In this document: one piece after another, positions 5,928 through 6,662 of the stretch
Position numbering within the stretch: the stretch's first letter is position 1
Layout of the letters: every line of letters begins with the position of its first letter
Assembly (NCBI GenBank): GCA_028275145.1
Contig: JAQCNG010000280.1
Span: 1-6,662 of the forward strand
Reading direction: 5' to 3'
DNA length: 6,662 bases
From: Halovenus sp.
GTDB lineage: Archaea > Halobacteriota > Halobacteria > Halobacteriales > Haloarculaceae
Made by a program: the position numbers and the translations under genes
The notes under the pieces: model-generated
Told to the model about the DNA's origin: nothing
What the model saw: only the letters and a program-made list of their open reading frames with translations
Databases searched by the model: none

Positions 5928-5936
5928 GAAATATCT
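5928..5936 (-). promoter_or_regulatory. TATA-like box for the PRC-barrel gene
   Basis: On the minus strand AGATATTTC lies about 30 bp upstream of the ATG at 5902. It decides between the two candidate starts in favour of the shorter protein. Confidence 0.5.
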
Positions 5937-5990
5937 GTGGGACTCAGACAGCCCCGGTCACCGGTCCGGAGAACCGCTGGCTGCTCTGTG

Positions 5991-6002
5991 CAAATTTTAA
6001 AT
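5991..6002 (+). promoter_or_regulatory. TATA-like box for the HTH-GNAT gene
   Basis: CAAATTTTAAAT is the most AT-rich run in the window and is centred about 28-29 bp upstream of the ATG at 6026. The same 123-bp intergenic region drives the PRC-barrel gene in the other direction. Between the two boxes lies a GC-rich block with CCGGTC repeated at 5954-5959 and 5961-5966, a possible but unproven regulator site. Confidence 0.65.
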
Positions 6003-6025
6003 GTAGTCGTGTGCTATCAAACCAC

Positions 6026-6662
6026 ATGGAGTTCGTCGAGAAGCCACAGTTCGACCACCAGAACCGGCGCGAAATCTACAATTACGTCGAGCGAAACGGG
6101 GCGACGAGGCCAGAGCAGGTGCGCCGTGCACTGAATCTGGACTCCAGGGCGTTCGGGCACCACCTGGCTATTCTCAGGCGCGACAGCATCCTCAAAAAGG
6201 TCGACGGCCGGTTGCGACTCGCGTTCGATGCGGGCGTCGAGGAGGAGTACGAGAGCGGCGACATCGCGTTCACGATCAGACAGGCACGCGAGGAGGACCT
6301 GACCGGACTGGTGGGGGCCATCCGGTCGTCGCTGGGGGGCGGTGAGTACGTGCGGGCCGAATCGGTCGCGGACATCGTCGACCGTGAGGGTGTGTTGTTG
6401 CGGCACAACCAGATCGGGTCGCGGATATTCTTCGTCGCGACGGTTGGCGAGGACGTGGTCGGGTGGGTCCACCTGAAACACCGTGACCTGAGGAAACTGG
6501 ACCACACAGTGGAGTTCACACTCGGTGTGCTCGAGGAGTACCAGCAGGAGGGCATCGGCAGCCATCTGCTGGAGCGGGGCATCGAGTGGGCGGGCTCTCA
6601 GGGGTTCGAGAAACTGTACAACTCCGTTCCCTCCTCGAACGAGCGGGCCATCGCCTTTCTCG
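6026..6662 (+). CDS. Winged-helix-like / GNAT acetyltransferase fusion (3' end outside window)
   Basis: The first 212 codons are present and the frame is still open at the window end. Residues 1-70 look like a winged-helix DNA-binding unit: helix FDHQNRREIYNYVERNG, then TRPEQVRRAL and a recognition-helix-like LDSRAFGHHLAILRRD, ending in a short wing (LKKVDGRLRLAF). Residues 82-212 form a GNAT domain, starting IAFTIRQAREEDL. Strand FFVATVGEDVVGWVHL precedes motif A, FTLGVLEEYQQEGIGSHLL (165-182), whose Q-x-x-G-x-G loop (173-178) binds the acetyl-CoA pyrophosphate. Motif B follows as LYNSVPSSNERAIAFL. It should transfer an acetyl group from acetyl-CoA to an amine on an unknown substrate and may bind DNA. 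The end of the GNAT domain is missing from view. Start choice is supported by the strong TATA box; the gene is divergent from the PRC-barrel gene. Confidence 0.85.
   Translation, partial: MEFVEKPQFDHQNRREIYNYVERNGATRPEQVRRALNLDSRAFGHHLAILRRDSILKKVDGRLRLAFDAGVEEEYESGDIAFTIRQAREEDLTGLVGAIRSSLGGGEYVRAESVADIVDREGVLLRHNQIGSRIFFVATVGEDVVGWVHLKHRDLRKLDHTVEFTLGVLEEYQQEGIGSHLLERGIEWAGSQGFEKLYNSVPSSNERAIAFL

Overview
This 6.66 kb window looks like ordinary haloarchaeal chromosome. Coding frames are GC-rich with G/C-rich wobble positions, and the proteins are rich in Asp and Glu. There is a Tat-type lipoprotein, an archaeal NOG1-type GTPase and a haloarchaeal PRC-barrel miniprotein. Most genes have a T/A-rich box 26-30 bp upstream of the start codon and no convincing Shine-Dalgarno sequence, which is the layout of leaderless haloarchaeal transcripts. 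Genus cannot be fixed from the sequence alone.

Layout from left to right: a possible 5' end of a gene leaving the window on the minus strand (weak call); a Tat-exported lipoprotein of unknown function; a stand-alone proline dehydrogenase; a NOG1-family GTPase whose last codons and stop lie in a perfect 35-bp tandem duplication; a stand-alone TrkA-type NAD-binding potassium-uptake regulator; a small four-helix membrane protein of unknown function; a decayed minus-strand fragment of a PQQ-dependent sugar dehydrogenase (front part missing, one frameshift); prephenate dehydratase (pheA); a minus-strand PRC-barrel-like small protein; and, divergent from it, the first 212 codons of a protein joining a winged-helix-like N-terminus to a GNAT acetyltransferase domain, cut by the window end.

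The genes do not form an obvious pathway or operon. Nearly every one appears to have its own promoter. They are mostly housekeeping: proline catabolism, phenylalanine biosynthesis, potassium homeostasis and a ribosome-associated-type GTPase. I found no CRISPR array, tRNA, rRNA, transposase or defence cassette. The points most worth a second look are the sugar dehydrogenase remnant lying against the pheA promoter, the tandem duplication over the GTPase stop codon, the altered G4 motif (NMLD) in that GTPase, and the HTH-GNAT gene divergent from the PRC-barrel gene. I do not see good evidence for an undescribed multi-gene system here.
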